Below, piece by piece: positions 13,201 to 24,961 of a stretch of 64,000 nucleotides of DNA; positions within the stretch are counted from its first letter, which is position 1; every line of letters begins with the position of its first letter. Location: contig JAEPRB010000009.1 of assembly GCA_016758965.1 (NCBI GenBank), forward strand, positions 310,001 to 374,000, written 5' to 3'. The notes under the pieces were generated by a model. It was not told the origin of the DNA. It saw only the letters and a program-made list of their open reading frames with translations, and made no database searches. Both the position numbers and the translations under genes were made by a program. The stretch comes from Circinella minor (taxonomy: Eukaryota > Mucoromycota > Mucoromycetes > Mucorales > Lichtheimiaceae).

Positions 13201-13913
13201 TCTAAAAGTCGTGTAGGGACCGGACAATCCAATATCAAATTGCCTTGAAAAAGTGGTACTTTTTTGGTACGTCGAGAAGCACTACGGCAAAATTTCCAGC
13301 TACTCGCATCATTATTGTCATTGTTATTATTTTGATGCGGTTGTTGTTGTTGTCCTGATCCAGAAGGAGGAACAGGAAATATACCAGGTAATGATGATTC
13401 TATCGGATGTTGATTAGAATAGGGTGGATAAAAATACATTGATTGTGTTGTTCCATTTGTTTGCACATAAGGTTCTTCAACAATAACAGGTCGTCTTTGT
13501 TGTTGTTGAGATCGATAACATGCTTGAATAGGTGGCATAGGTGGGACATTATCATGGATTGCAGGATTTGCGGTATATACTCCACCACCTGTACCTGAAT
13601 GAAAAGAATAAGAATCAGATATCATGGATATACGTTTGCGCTGTTCTTGTGGTGTGTACAATGTATGCGGTTGTTGTTGTTGCTTTTGATGATGATGCAT
13701 TAAAGCAGCTGCTTTACGAAAATTCGGTGCGGAAGCTCCGCCATTCATTCCCATGGATGGATACAAATGTTGTTGTGAGCTATTATTATTACTATTATTA
13801 CCAGTTTGTGAAGAAGTAAGGTATTTGGGATAAACTCTTGGTGAAGGGATAGATGGTGAACGAACAGAATAAGCGTGTTGTGATTGATGGCTAAAATGAC
13901 CACTTTGATCCAT
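10252..13913 (-). CDS. CHS: chitin synthase (division 1, class I-III type)
   Basis: Nine exons on minus: 13913-13050, 12961-12713, 12616-12331, 12244-12077, 11966-11605, 11509-11343, 11243-10896, 10805-10625 and 10533-10252. All are phase-consistent and give about 968 residues. The enzyme adds GlcNAc from UDP-GlcNAc to growing chitin at the plasma membrane (family knowledge). Landmarks in order: a Gln/Asn-rich N-terminus (about 1-200); [15 protein letters not shown], the N-terminal chitin synthase motif; [79 protein letters not shown]; and the product-binding QRRRWLNGS. Several membrane segments follow, then SWGTKGD. The catalytic motifs look complete. The usual family length is 850-1000 residues. 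Exact class cannot be fixed without a tree. Confidence 0.93.
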
Positions 13914-14465
13914 TATTGCAATACTGAAAAAGGGACCTGAAAGAAGAAGAAAAATGAGACAGGGACAAGAAAAGAAAAAATTACTAACTATTCTTGCACA
14001 TCAACGTATTTTTTTTTTTTTTTTTTTTTTTTACAAAAATCAATAAATCTCCGGGTTTTTGTTATTGATCATTCCATCTCACAAAACTATTGTCATTGAA
14101 ATAGTCGATCACAATCACACCCAAAGTATTAATATTTCAATAAAACAAACCAATTCAGATACTCTTTTTGTATTTTTTAAAAACCATTTACAGTTTTTTA
14201 TTTTATTTTTATTTTCTTAGTTCATCAACATTAAAATACATAATTGATTTTATTTTGCTTCTTTTTTTTCATAATATATATATATATATATATATTATAA
14301 GAAATTGTGAAATATAAAAGAAAATAGCTATAGATAAACTTAGATAAAAAGTAATTAAATTACGGTATTTGTATATTCATGGTATTATTTTTTGTTTGTT
14401 TGTTTGTTGGACCTTGATAAAGATAAATAATAGACGAGGGGTAAATGATAAAATATGTTTTGTTT
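13914..14465. other. chitin synthase upstream region with long T run
   Basis: This 552-base spacer lies between the chitin synthase start and the 3' end of the next minus-strand gene. It holds a poly-T run of more than 20 bases at about 14010-14032 and a (TA)n run at about 14275-14296. The part next to 13913 should be the chitin synthase promoter; no specific operator can be named. Confidence 0.5.
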
Positions 14466-16168
14466 TTAGGACGAGGATGGTTTCATGATAGGCATTGTAC
14501 GTCTACGTTCTTGTTTAATCGCTGCCCAATCAATTGAAGATCGTGCTTGTTGTTTAAGTCGTAAATTGACCCCATTTAATTGTGACGCTTTTAATTTTTG
14601 TTCTTCCAATTCCTTTTCTTTTGCTTTCGCATGTTCTTGCCTTGCTCTTACCGTTGCTGTTAATGCTGGACGATAAGCGGATTGTGCTCTTGATAAAGGT
14701 GGAGAAGTAGATGATGGAGACGACGAAGCTGTTGAGGAAGGGGTTTTGGATGATCTTGTCGAAGATGTTAATGGAGTTTTAGATGCTCTTGTTACTGTTC
14801 CTGGTGTTTTTGAAGCTCTTGATGTTGCTACTGATCCTTTTGCTGTTATCGAAGCAGCACGTGATACAGATGTGGTAGTGGTACGTGCTGTTGGTGTAAT
14901 AGTGGCTCGAGTGGTAGGTGGTAAAGATGCTCGATTTGAAGTTATCACTGGTGTTTTGGATGAACGAGGTGTGGTACTTGTTGGGGTATTGGTTGCACTT
15001 CTACGAAGTGCTGTTGATTTTGGTTGTGCTGATCCGGTGACGGTATGTGATCGCTCCAAATAAGGTCGTAAATCGGGGATTGGTTTACTAGAAGCAACAC
15101 TAGAACATTATCCACACGTTAGTATAGATTTGTTGTCAATAATAATAAACTATTTTCATCTACCAATCCCTTTCTCCCTTTTCTTTCTAACTAAAACATT
15201 AAAAATTCTTTTTAGATCCGCATACCTCATTGTTCTTTGCATTTTTCTATCTGCACTCGTAGTTGGTTCATCCCCTAGTTTTGATCCAAAATAAATTAAT
15301 ATATACATATGTGAAATAATAATATCAATATTAAATGAAAAATAACTATACTTACAAGGTACCCAAGTACTGACAGTCTCTCGTCGTCCACCTTTGGCTT
15401 GTTTTTCTTCAGTCTTTTTGGCAGCTTAGAAAAAAAAAGGAAAAATAGGGGAGATAAAGTTAGATCAACGATGCATAAAACAAGTTGATACTATATATCA
15501 AAGAACAAGGGGAATGAAAATAATGACAACCATAATAAAAAGACCTACGTGAAGATTCTGGATCTCCTTCATTATGCCCCCACCACTCTGGAAATGTCCA
15601 CGGCATACCTTGTTTTGTTATGGGTGGAGAGGTATCATTAGTGGATCTGACAGAAGAAGAAGCAGACGAAACGGGTGTAGCAGTTCCAATGGACTTTGGT
15701 TGAGATTCTTCTTTAGAAGAAACGATTGGTATCTTTTCACTCATAGAAGCTATTGGTTCAGGTGTTGCTGTTGTATTACTGGTTACTATAGGTGTTACAG
15801 AAGATGGAGGTGTCACTGCTGTTGTCATACTTCCTTGAGGAAAAGGTGACTAAAATAAATAAGTAAATAATATAGTTTTTTTAGTTCCTTGAACCCCCTA
15901 AAAAAAGTTTTGAACTCCAACCAAGTTATATTTTATTATAGTCAAATATATATATATATATATACGTGTATACCTGAACTATAACACCTCCATCAGCAGC
16001 ACCTTTCGCAATTAAATCTTTATTCATAATAAGAATCTTTTCACGGTCATTGGTATAAAGTACACCGAAACAGATGAGTTCACGAAGAATATTAAAGACA
16101 TCGGTAGGCGGATGTCTATTGAGATAGTCATGTACATAAGGCGGTAAAGTGGAAAGAAACGGCTCCAT
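14466..16168 (-). CDS. Ser/Thr-rich basic protein of unknown function, about 415 residues
   Basis: Five exons on minus: 16168-15974, 15849-15549, 15424-15356, 15274-15226 and 15099-14466, all GT-AG and in phase. The first 65 residues look folded and conserved-like (MEPFLSTLPPYVHDYLNRH, then a hydrophobic helix FNILRELICFGVLY). The middle is Pro/Ser/Thr-rich and ends with a Trp-rich element (PWTFPEWWGHNEGD) and a charged patch (AKKTEEKQAKGGRRE). The remainder is a long disordered array of SRASKTPG/SSKTP-like repeats, with many possible phosphorylation sites, then a charged helix (RARQEHAKAKEKELEEQ) and a basic tail. I do not recognise the family. Composition would suit a cytoskeleton- or nucleus-associated regulatory protein, but that is a guess. 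Confidence 0.75.
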
Positions 16169-17358
16169 CAAAAAATAAATAAGAAAAATTATACACAATA
16201 CAAATATATAAAGAAAGTTTTACTTTTTTTGTCGGAAGAAAGAAAGGAAGAAGTGTCTCAAAGTGTTTATTTTTATTTTTTGGCCAAGAAAAAAAAAAAA
16301 AGGCACACTCTTATTATGAGGAAGTTGTCATGGTTACTCAAATTATCCATGTATAGCTTTGCTTGTCGGAGCTAATTTTCTTTTTGCTTGTCTCCTTTAA
16401 TAATAAAAAGATTTTCGCTGTTTTCATGCCGCTTTGTGGCTCTACAAATAAAAAAATTACTTGAACAAGACAATGTCCATACAGAATTCTTTAGATATGA
16501 AAATAATCCGTTCGATGCAGGTATTGTATATATTATGCTAAGAGTGTATTAATTTTTTTTATTATATTAGTCATATGTCAATGCCATTACTTTCGATCAT
16601 TATTTTGTACGTAGGTTTTATTTCGCGTATGTATGTAATGCTTTTCATTACTTGCATAATTCGTATAGGTATACATGAATGATCAAAATTAAAGTAATTT
16701 TACTTTATCTCTTTCTTTAGACTAATTTTATGACAGGTAAACTTTTTTATGCTCCTTCCCCCTTCTATTTGTTTTTTAGCCCCCTCTCACCCCTCACCTC
16801 TCTAAATGTGACCACATGATACAGGTGTTATAGTAGAGACATGTGGTACGAAAATGTATCGCACTGTCTTTCATTAAGGACATGCATTCCGTGAAGGATC
16901 AATGCATGATTTTCCATACGTTGTTCATTTTATTTTTCCCACTGTGGCAAAAACTTCGTCACAAAACAATGACGATAATAACTTAATAATGTGATTCCTC
17001 CATACTATACTAAGCTTTTATATTTTGAGAATTACGTATAAATAAAAAGTATTGTAAACATTTTAAAAGCAGACTCTCTTGTAAAGAAACCTCATATATA
17101 CATTATCATACATAAAGTTGCATAATTAAATCAAAGACGTAGCGCTTGTTTTCATTTCTTCTTTAATTTAGTTTTGATTTCTTAAAGCAGGCTATAACTC
17201 ACAATATCATGATCTCATTAAAATATTGCAATTATATATCACGCAAAAAGTCATATTATAGCTCTTCTATTGAATGAGAATAAGATTAAAAAAAAGTAAA
17301 AAACTAACAAATATTTTATTCTTGATAATTTATAGAAAAGGTAGGTATTATTTATTGT
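16169..17358. other. intergenic, nothing recognised
   Basis: About 1.2 kb between the start of the Ser/Thr-rich gene and the stop of the DUF4097 gene. Open frames are short and compositionally random. Contains a C/T-rich patch at 16750-16802. The left end should be the promoter of the Ser/Thr-rich gene. Confidence 0.5.
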
Positions 17359-18862
17359 TTAAACAAAAACTACTGAAGGGCGCCCAACGACAGATGATAC
17401 CTTTACAGCATTTCTAGTTCGCTGTTTAGCATTACCATAGTAACCCTGGATATGACGAGCTTTATGAGATCCTTTGTAATGAATTTTTTCAGGATGGTCA
17501 TTGCTTTGAATCTTAGCACGTCCAACTACAGTTGAAAGATCGAATGAAGTTTCAAATGCATCAGGCTAATATAAAATAGCATAAACGTGTTCATAAATGA
17601 GTTTTATATCCTTTTTCTGGTACAATGTTGGTACATTGCATAGATTTCATAGTAATAGTTATTGTCTTAGAATTACTTACCAAAGATACATCGATATTTC
17701 CATTAGATGTAGAAAGGTTTACTTCATTTGAGGTTCCGGAGATGCTTGCAATATTAACATCAATCCCTCCATTTGCAGAAGATCCGATCAAGTTACCGGA
17801 TAGAGAATCAACATCTGCATCAATATGGCCATTAGCAGTTGAAAGATTAATATTGTTTCCACGTAAGCCACTTGTTTTGATACCACCATTTGCAGTTGAC
17901 AATACAACACTATCACTGGTAACAAATTCGGTTGTGGTAATGTGACCATTGGCAGTTCTCAAAACTAAATTAGAAAAGACTGGATTGTCATCGCCATGGA
18001 CGGTAATTACTTCATTAGGAAGCGAAAGAGCAAGCGTGTTCAGAACTGATGCGGAAGAAAGTGTTACTGTCACATCGACCTTTAAACAGATACGGTAATT
18101 ATCTACAGGGTGTGGATGCTTAAGCTATATTATTATAGCTTTTTATATTAGAACTTTTTATTCGAAAAGAAAGTAAGAATGATGGAAATATATATACTGA
18201 AAGAAAAAGAAAAAAAAAACTTACATCGATAACTAAGAAAAGCAAACCATCTGATTTTCTTTCCTCTGTTCGAATTTCAACAAAGTCTTGATCATCAGAA
18301 TTATAAAATGACACATCAAAACGAACTGTTGTCTCGTCAATAGTGTCGTCAACAACTACGTTGGCATAACCGGTCTAATTATTATAAAAAGAAATCATAA
18401 TAATAAAATTAGATCCCAATTATTATTATTTTAAAAAAGAAAATACAGTGATTAAAAAAGAAAAACAATCATGTTATTGTAATATACCTGAAAGTTGACA
18501 TATTTTGAAGTTTTCTGTTGAATATCCAATCCTTTATAAATCGATGCAGGAACAGTGAATTCGGAGGTAACTGTTTCCCATGAATCGGAAGGCTGAGGGC
18601 ACCAATAACCATTCGAAGATGATGTGCTTTCCAATAAGGCTGTTGTTGATTGATCTTCTAACTCCACTGATGATGATGCGGTGATGATACATGGCTCGCT
18701 ATTAATATAACGATAATGAGAATGACGCGAAAAGAAAGTATAGATTAAAGCGATTACACTGAGAGTAATAGCCCATTTTGATAAACGTCGATGACGATAG
18801 CATTCATCATCATTGAATGTTTGTCTTGTATTTGACGGTAAAAGAGGAGTTTTATAATCCAT
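17359..18862 (-). CDS. DUF4097-type single-pass membrane protein with beta-helix repeats
   Basis: Four exons on minus: 18862-18488, 18374-18225, 18079-17681 and 17565-17359, phase-consistent, about 376 residues. A short cytosolic leader (MDYKTPLLPSNTRQ) and a His/Arg-rich patch precede one membrane segment (WAITLSVIALIYTFF, about residues 29-45). The outer domain contains five tandem imperfect repeats built on ANG/SNG: LRTANGHITTTE, LSTANGGIKTSG, LSTANGHIDADV, SSANGGIDVNIA and LSTSNGNIDVSL. This pattern is typical of DUF4097 adhesin-like right-handed beta-helices. It was recognised from repeat pattern, not from a search. A basic C-terminal tail follows. Such proteins are numerous in Mucoromycota and their biochemical role is not established. 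Confidence 0.78.
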
Positions 18863-21854
18863 AATTTTTAAAGTTCAGAAAAAAATAGAAAAGTTGGGGT
18901 AATAGTAGGTTCTTTTTAATAAGATAAGAGTTGTTATTGTTATTTTTTGTGAAGTAAAGAAATCGAAACCGGAATAGAATCTATCGTAGTATTTATATTC
19001 TGTCGGATCGCTTGGCACCCTGCATTCTTGTACCACCATTGATGGGGAGCCAAGATATCTTGGAATTATCAATTTTCCAAATTCGTATATTTTGGATCAA
19101 AAAGGAAATAGATGGGATCTACCAAGTTTGCATGGCATTATTCGTGGGTAAAACAACATTTCTACACTGTCTAGTTAAAGACAGTATTGTGACGTCTCTT
19201 GGCCTGTTAGTAATTAGTAAACAATCAGGATTAACACTAGTAGCAAAATTACTATAATATATTATCGTCAAATAAGGTTGTTTATTACTGTTCCCATGAA
19301 AATAACCAAAAAATAAATAAAAAATACATAAAAGAAATATAGTAAGCGATTTAAAAAGTAAATGGATATGATATAATGTTAACAATACACACTTTATATA
19401 AAGTTTCCTACTTTTAATGTTTTAATATTTCTGAGAAAAAGAACAGTTTGATTAACAAAAACAACATGGACATGCGGGCGATTATAAAGGCAAAATATAC
19501 TGGGCTAAATTTCTCCGTACGTATTGGAGTGATCACCAATTGCTTCCAGTAATTCAGCTTACACTTGTTCTTTGGTACCTTTGTTGAAGCTGAAGCTGAA
19601 CATAACAAAAAAAAAAAAAAAGAGAGAGAGATGAAATACTTTTTTTTTTCGTTCATTGTTCACATTACGTATATTATAAACATTTGTTGTGGAAACTAAA
19701 AACAATTGTCAATTGTACTCTGTTTATTCTACCCACTTTATTTAGAGCAATTGAATCAGTTATTCACGTCTATTCCATGTATTATTGACTATTAGTACTA
19801 AAACTATAAGCATACAATTGGTAATCGACCATGACTTTTCTTCTCTTACTCCTCTTTACGGTTACTCTTACCTATGACGAAGAAATCGAAGATAGACTTT
19901 TCTTTTGATTATATATTCTCTTTCTAAGTTGGTTTATTATGGAGAAAAAATGCATTGTGATGCGTAACGTTTCGGCTGCTAATACCAAGCTAACATATGA
20001 CAGAAGTAGTTGCTGCTTCGAAAATTGAGTAAGAGCGACACTCTACATGTTTCTCAGGCCCTTTGCTATAAAAAGCTTTTATTCATTAATACTTATAAAT
20101 ATTGGTACCCATAAAAAAGTATTATGTTTAGTTCTTTTTGTGAAGAACATAGCTTAAAGAGTATTTTTATTTGCTAATCATTGTTACTTTATATTGTGTA
20201 AATGTCATATACATTGAGTATGCACTATTTGAGTCGATTTATCAAGAAATGATGAATATTTCTGCTGAACAAGAACGTAAGCTGGACCATTAATATGTAT
20301 TACGTAGGTTACACTTTTCTTGCATACGTATTAATGGTTCTTCAGACTATATTACACTCTGTTGGTTTAGTAATGCCTTTAAGAGCTAATCATCCACCAT
20401 TGAAATTTAACGTACATAATTTTTTTTCCTGATTTTAACTTGCCAACCATAAATAAAAGAACCCTTGAAGTTGATTCTGATTTATTGTTATTCGGATAAT
20501 CGGAGCCTCAAGATTTGCATTATAAAAATTGGTTTAGGTTTTTGTTGTTCTAATACCCATTATATTCACAGGTGATACAAAAGTTCAGTTTCCTTCCATA
20601 CACTCGTTATGCAACAAGCTTTTGTTCCGAGTTTTCCTTACTTTTTTTTTCATCTCACGTTTTTTGAGAAACCAAGTCATATTTTTTCCATTATTTCTTT
20701 GTTCTTCATCAAGAAGGTAGACTGCAATTATTGTTGATATAATAGTTTATCTAAATACTGTAATTACTCGATTTCGGTTTCATCCGATGTACTCAAGGGA
20801 TTTGTTTACGTATACTTCACTATAAATGATATTATTATTATCAGAATATATAATCGCCACACTAGTTAGAGTTTCTTGTTTAGTTTATTCGTTGCACGAT
20901 AATACTACATGGTAATAAGTAAAAATATAGGTACAGATTACAAAAAAAAAAAAAAGATAGGAATAGCTAATACGTACGAAGACAGAATTATATTAATAAA
21001 AATTATAGTTACTTTTTATATTTCACAGTCAATCCTGCGTTATCTTCCGCGTCAAAGTTATTGTATGACGAGACGACATATCCGCTATATAACACAGGTC
21101 TGTGCACCAGTCATCCCTAGTAAATATATATAGTTAAATCCTGCCTAGCTGTGTTTCTTGAAACAGAGAAAGAGGAAAAACTGTTGAAGGATTTGTTAAA
21201 TGCACAAAAGCATCGCCGATTATTCTAATGTGCGGCTAACACTGTATCATTTTACTTAGGTACAATATTAATTTTCGAAATTTTAGCTCAGCATCAGCAT
21301 GAAATTTCTTTACTTTCCATTGATATAAAAAATGGTTAGCTTCTCTTTATTAGCTCGTCATCCCCTCAACTATTCCAATAAATAAAAGCGTCTTTATATT
21401 CTATGAAAAGGTAACACAGTAAAGAAATCATACCTATAGTACTGTATTTAAACAATGAATCATATCCAAAATTGATCCAGATGTTCAAGGGATAATGTCA
21501 AATTTACTATTTTTTTAATATTATGCTCAGATAAATATGTGTTATGTAATGTGCTGGGGTAAAAGGTACGGAACAGCTTCCATATATCTTAGCATATTTT
21601 CTATAATTCTTAGCTAACGTATACATATTCATGGATATAGTTTGTGACCAACGGCATAGTCAGAAAGAGAGAAAAAGAGTATCATATGTTGTAAATGATT
21701 ATAAGAACCCAAAAGAAGACGAAATCTTCCGGTTCCCCAATTTTGGGCATAAGAAAAAATACTATATAAAATTCACACAGCAGACAAGGTATCTAATAGA
21801 CTTTTCTTTTTCTTCTTTACTATTTCATTAATCTATTATTTCTAATAAGTTAAC
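18863..21854. other. 3.0 kb divergent intergenic region, one coding-like segment
   Basis: The DUF4097 gene and the sugar transporter are transcribed away from each other across this stretch, so both promoters should lie here. A 53-codon frame at 18990-19151 (plus) has coding-like composition (DGEPRYLGIINFPNSYIL) and ends at a possible GTAAAA donor. No partner exon was found. Elsewhere only short random frames are seen. Confidence 0.4.
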
Positions 21855-24163
21855 ATGTGGAAAGTCATAGACAGTTTTCATGGAAGAAGTTTGGTGATTG
21901 CTATTAATATTGCCTGTGGCTTTAGTATTTTTGCTTTTGGCGTGGGTTTCTTTTCTTTTTAATTTTGAAACAACAATTGGCAAATAATAATTAATTTTTT
22001 ACAACAAAAATTCATAGTATGATCAAGGTCTTATGGCAGGTGTCAATGTAACTCCAAGTTACTTGAACCTTATGAATCTTCATAATAAGGAAGAAATGCG
22101 AGGCGGTATTGTTGCCTCTTATTATTGTGGTTCTCTTCTTGGTTCTTTTATCGGTGGATGGACTGGTGATAAATTTGGAAGAATAAAATGTATTATCATA
22201 GGCTGTCTCTGGGGTATCGTTGGGGCTATACTTCAAACTGCTGCGATGAATGTCCCATGGATGATTTGTTCTCGTATCATTACAGGTGTTGCTACTGGTT
22301 ATCTGTGAGTCATTCTTTAGTACGTATAAATTTTCTTCTAACAATTTGACAATTAAAGTTGTATTCTTCTTCAATGTTTGTAGCAATGCTATTGTTCCTG
22401 TTTGGAGTGCAGAAACATCGCCTGCTTCCTCTCGAGGCATGTTTATTGCTATGGAATTCACGTTAAACATTTTCGGTGTCGTGGTAGCGGTATGTTTATT
22501 ATTAATGTTATATTTTTTTTTTAAAAAAAAAGAATATACTACTATACATTATATTGCACATTACGATAACTAAAAACAATGGAACAAATTAGTATTGGAT
22601 TGCATTTGGTATGTCAACTACAGATCAAACAAACAGCGTTACATGGCGCTTTCCAGTCGCATTTCAGATGCTCCCACAGATTATTTTGTTACTCATGATC
22701 TTCTCCTTCCCTGAGTCCCCTCGGTGGCTTCTAAAAAATGGCAAAGAAAAAGAATGCATTAAGGTACTAGCAGCACTACGTGGTGATGGTGATCCGGAAC
22801 ATCCTGAAGTTATTCGAGAATTTAAAGAGATTGAAGAGACCCTTCGTTTGGAAAACAATGAAGGTGGGGAAACTAGCTTCTATAAAATGATGTTCGAAAA
22901 AGATCAAATGAACATCCCACGCCGCGTTCATCTTACTGTATGGCTCCAAATTATTCAGCAGCTTGTCGGTATCGGCGTGGTACGTGCTTTAATTATTTAT
23001 TGCTACTTATACGTGTTACAAAGAGATACATAATTGAACGGAGTTGTAAGAAAACGTAAATAAGATATTATATACATACTCTATTAATCAATCAATATAA
23101 TAGATTACAATTTATGCCCCCGAAGTATTTATTAACAGTGCTGGATTTTCTCGATTTACATCACAATTATTGTCAGGTATAAACAACATCAGCTATATGT
23201 AAGTTGATCTGATCTTATATTTTTCATCTATCAGGAGAAGAAAAATTAAAAAAAAAAATCTCAGTGTCACGCTCCCAGAAATTACCAAATAAAAATCAGA
23301 AGCTTCTATCATTATTATTAGAAAAGAGTTGTAATTATTCACGTGGAACTATTCATAATTTCATATTCAAAATAGGTTCAGTACTTTGGTAGCTGTATTT
23401 ACATTGGATAGATGGGGTCGTCGGTTCACTATGTTTTATGGTGCTGTCGGCCAAGGGATTGCATTATTGATGGTTGGTATTTTAACAAAACCTGAAATTA
23501 TTAGCCAAAACCCACTAGTAAGTTGTATACTTTCATATACTTTGCAGATAATATAATCATGAGGCTCTTTTCTGTATTTCTTTTTCCTAACTTAAAAAAA
23601 ACTATGTATATTTTTTTGTTCAACACTATTATCGTTGTTGTACAAATAATTTTATTATTTATCCTTCTCACCAGGGTTATGGTATTGGTACAACAGTGTT
23701 TATTTTTGCTTATACAGCACTATTTGGCATGACATTCTTGACTGTGACTTGGCTGTACCCTACAGAGATTTATCCTCTCTGTGTACGAGCTCGTGGTGGT
23801 TCTTGGAGCACTATTGGATGGTCAATTGGAAATGGGCTAGTGACTTTATCTACGCCTCCTCTTTTGGCAAGAATAGGATATGCAACGTTTTTTATATATT
23901 CTGCATTTAATTTTTTGTCTATTCCAGTCATTTGGGCATTTTATCCAGAAACTGCAAACCTGACTCTGGAAGAATTGAATGTGATTTTTAGTACAAAGGC
24001 AGTATTTGTTAAAAGTGCTGAAAAAGAACTTTGTGAACAAGGCATTGACCCAAAGAAACCTTTGGCGCACTTGCTAGACGATGTCCAAAATATTTCGAAT
24101 GCTTCTTCATCAAGCCACCTACCATACAAGAAGGAAGAAGTTCCAGGTTATGGAAAAGCTTAA
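21855..24163 (+). CDS. MFS sugar porter (hexose-type transporter)
   Basis: Seven exons: 21855-21941, 22018-22304, 22384-22489, 22593-22979, 23104-23198, 23376-23517 and 23675-24163, in phase, about 530 residues. Family signatures in order: FGYDQGLMAGV after the first membrane segment; GDKFGRIKCIIIG in the loop between segments 2 and 3; PESPRWLLKNGKEKE before the central loop; LQIIQQLVGIGV with the QQ pair used in sugar binding; TLDRWGRRFTMFYG; and PETANLTLEELNVIF near the C-terminus. Twelve membrane segments are expected. It should import a hexose or related sugar by proton symport; the substrate cannot be read from the sequence. The cytosolic tail is Ser-rich. The first intron donor is GTGGGT, slightly off consensus. 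Confidence 0.92.
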
Positions 24164-24961
24164 TACTCATTAGTGTTACTACTACTGCCGCTTTCAATGA
24201 GATTGTTATTTTTTTAGCAAAAATAAATAATCTTAACCATCACTGTTATTATTGCTTGTATTGTATCTATATAATCTTTTATTTTTTTTAACTCTTTCTC
24301 TTATCATTTATTACAATTGATATGTATCACCAACCATAGTCAGAAAATAAAATCTGTTTTCTAACCTATTATCATATCCACATCTGTAAGGTCGTTATAT
24401 ACAGTGGTTGTGACGTTTTATGCATCTGACCTTTTCTTCTTAAACTTCTGGAACAACCGGCTAAATGGAATACTCCAAAAAGAACCAATTTTAGTTGCTG
24501 TTTTACTCAATGTAAGTACGTGAAGATAGTAGCAGAAAAAAAATTGTATTTCGTTGTACAAACAGAATTTTAAAAGTTCTTGCTATTGTACGACATGAGT
24601 CCAGGTAACTGATCTGCTTTTTTACTTCTGCTATACCTAGATTATTCCTATTTAAGAAAAATGTGTTAGCCTAATATAATTCCTTTAATTATCAGTCACA
24701 AAAAAAAAGATAAACTGTTATAGAGGTTGTTGATTATACTGTAACACTATAGTAAGTAATGAGCTTCTTGAAACGTTATGTGACATAGTAGGATTGAATA
24801 TTAATCAAAATATTATGATACTTCCAAACATCCATGCTTTATACCATATACCAAACTCAGATAATAAAGGTACGTATATAACTTTATTTTATTTTGTTTT
24901 TGTTTTTGACTGATCGTTCTTGACTATTCTATCGTCCAGTGGACCAGATTGATAAGACAAT
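24164..24961. other. spacer between convergent transporters, with a possible spliced gene
   Basis: Both flanking transporters end here. A phase-consistent set of four plus-strand exons can be drawn at 24365-24511, 24577-24604, 24753-24869 and 24940-25091 (see findings), but there is no clear start codon and the last exon overlaps the other transporter antisense. I therefore do not call it a gene with confidence. Confidence 0.35.

Noticed and set aside
14746..15063. 105-codon plus-strand frame, Val/Asp-rich
   Set aside because: Antisense of the Ser/Thr repeat region of the minus-strand gene; composition mirrors that repeat.
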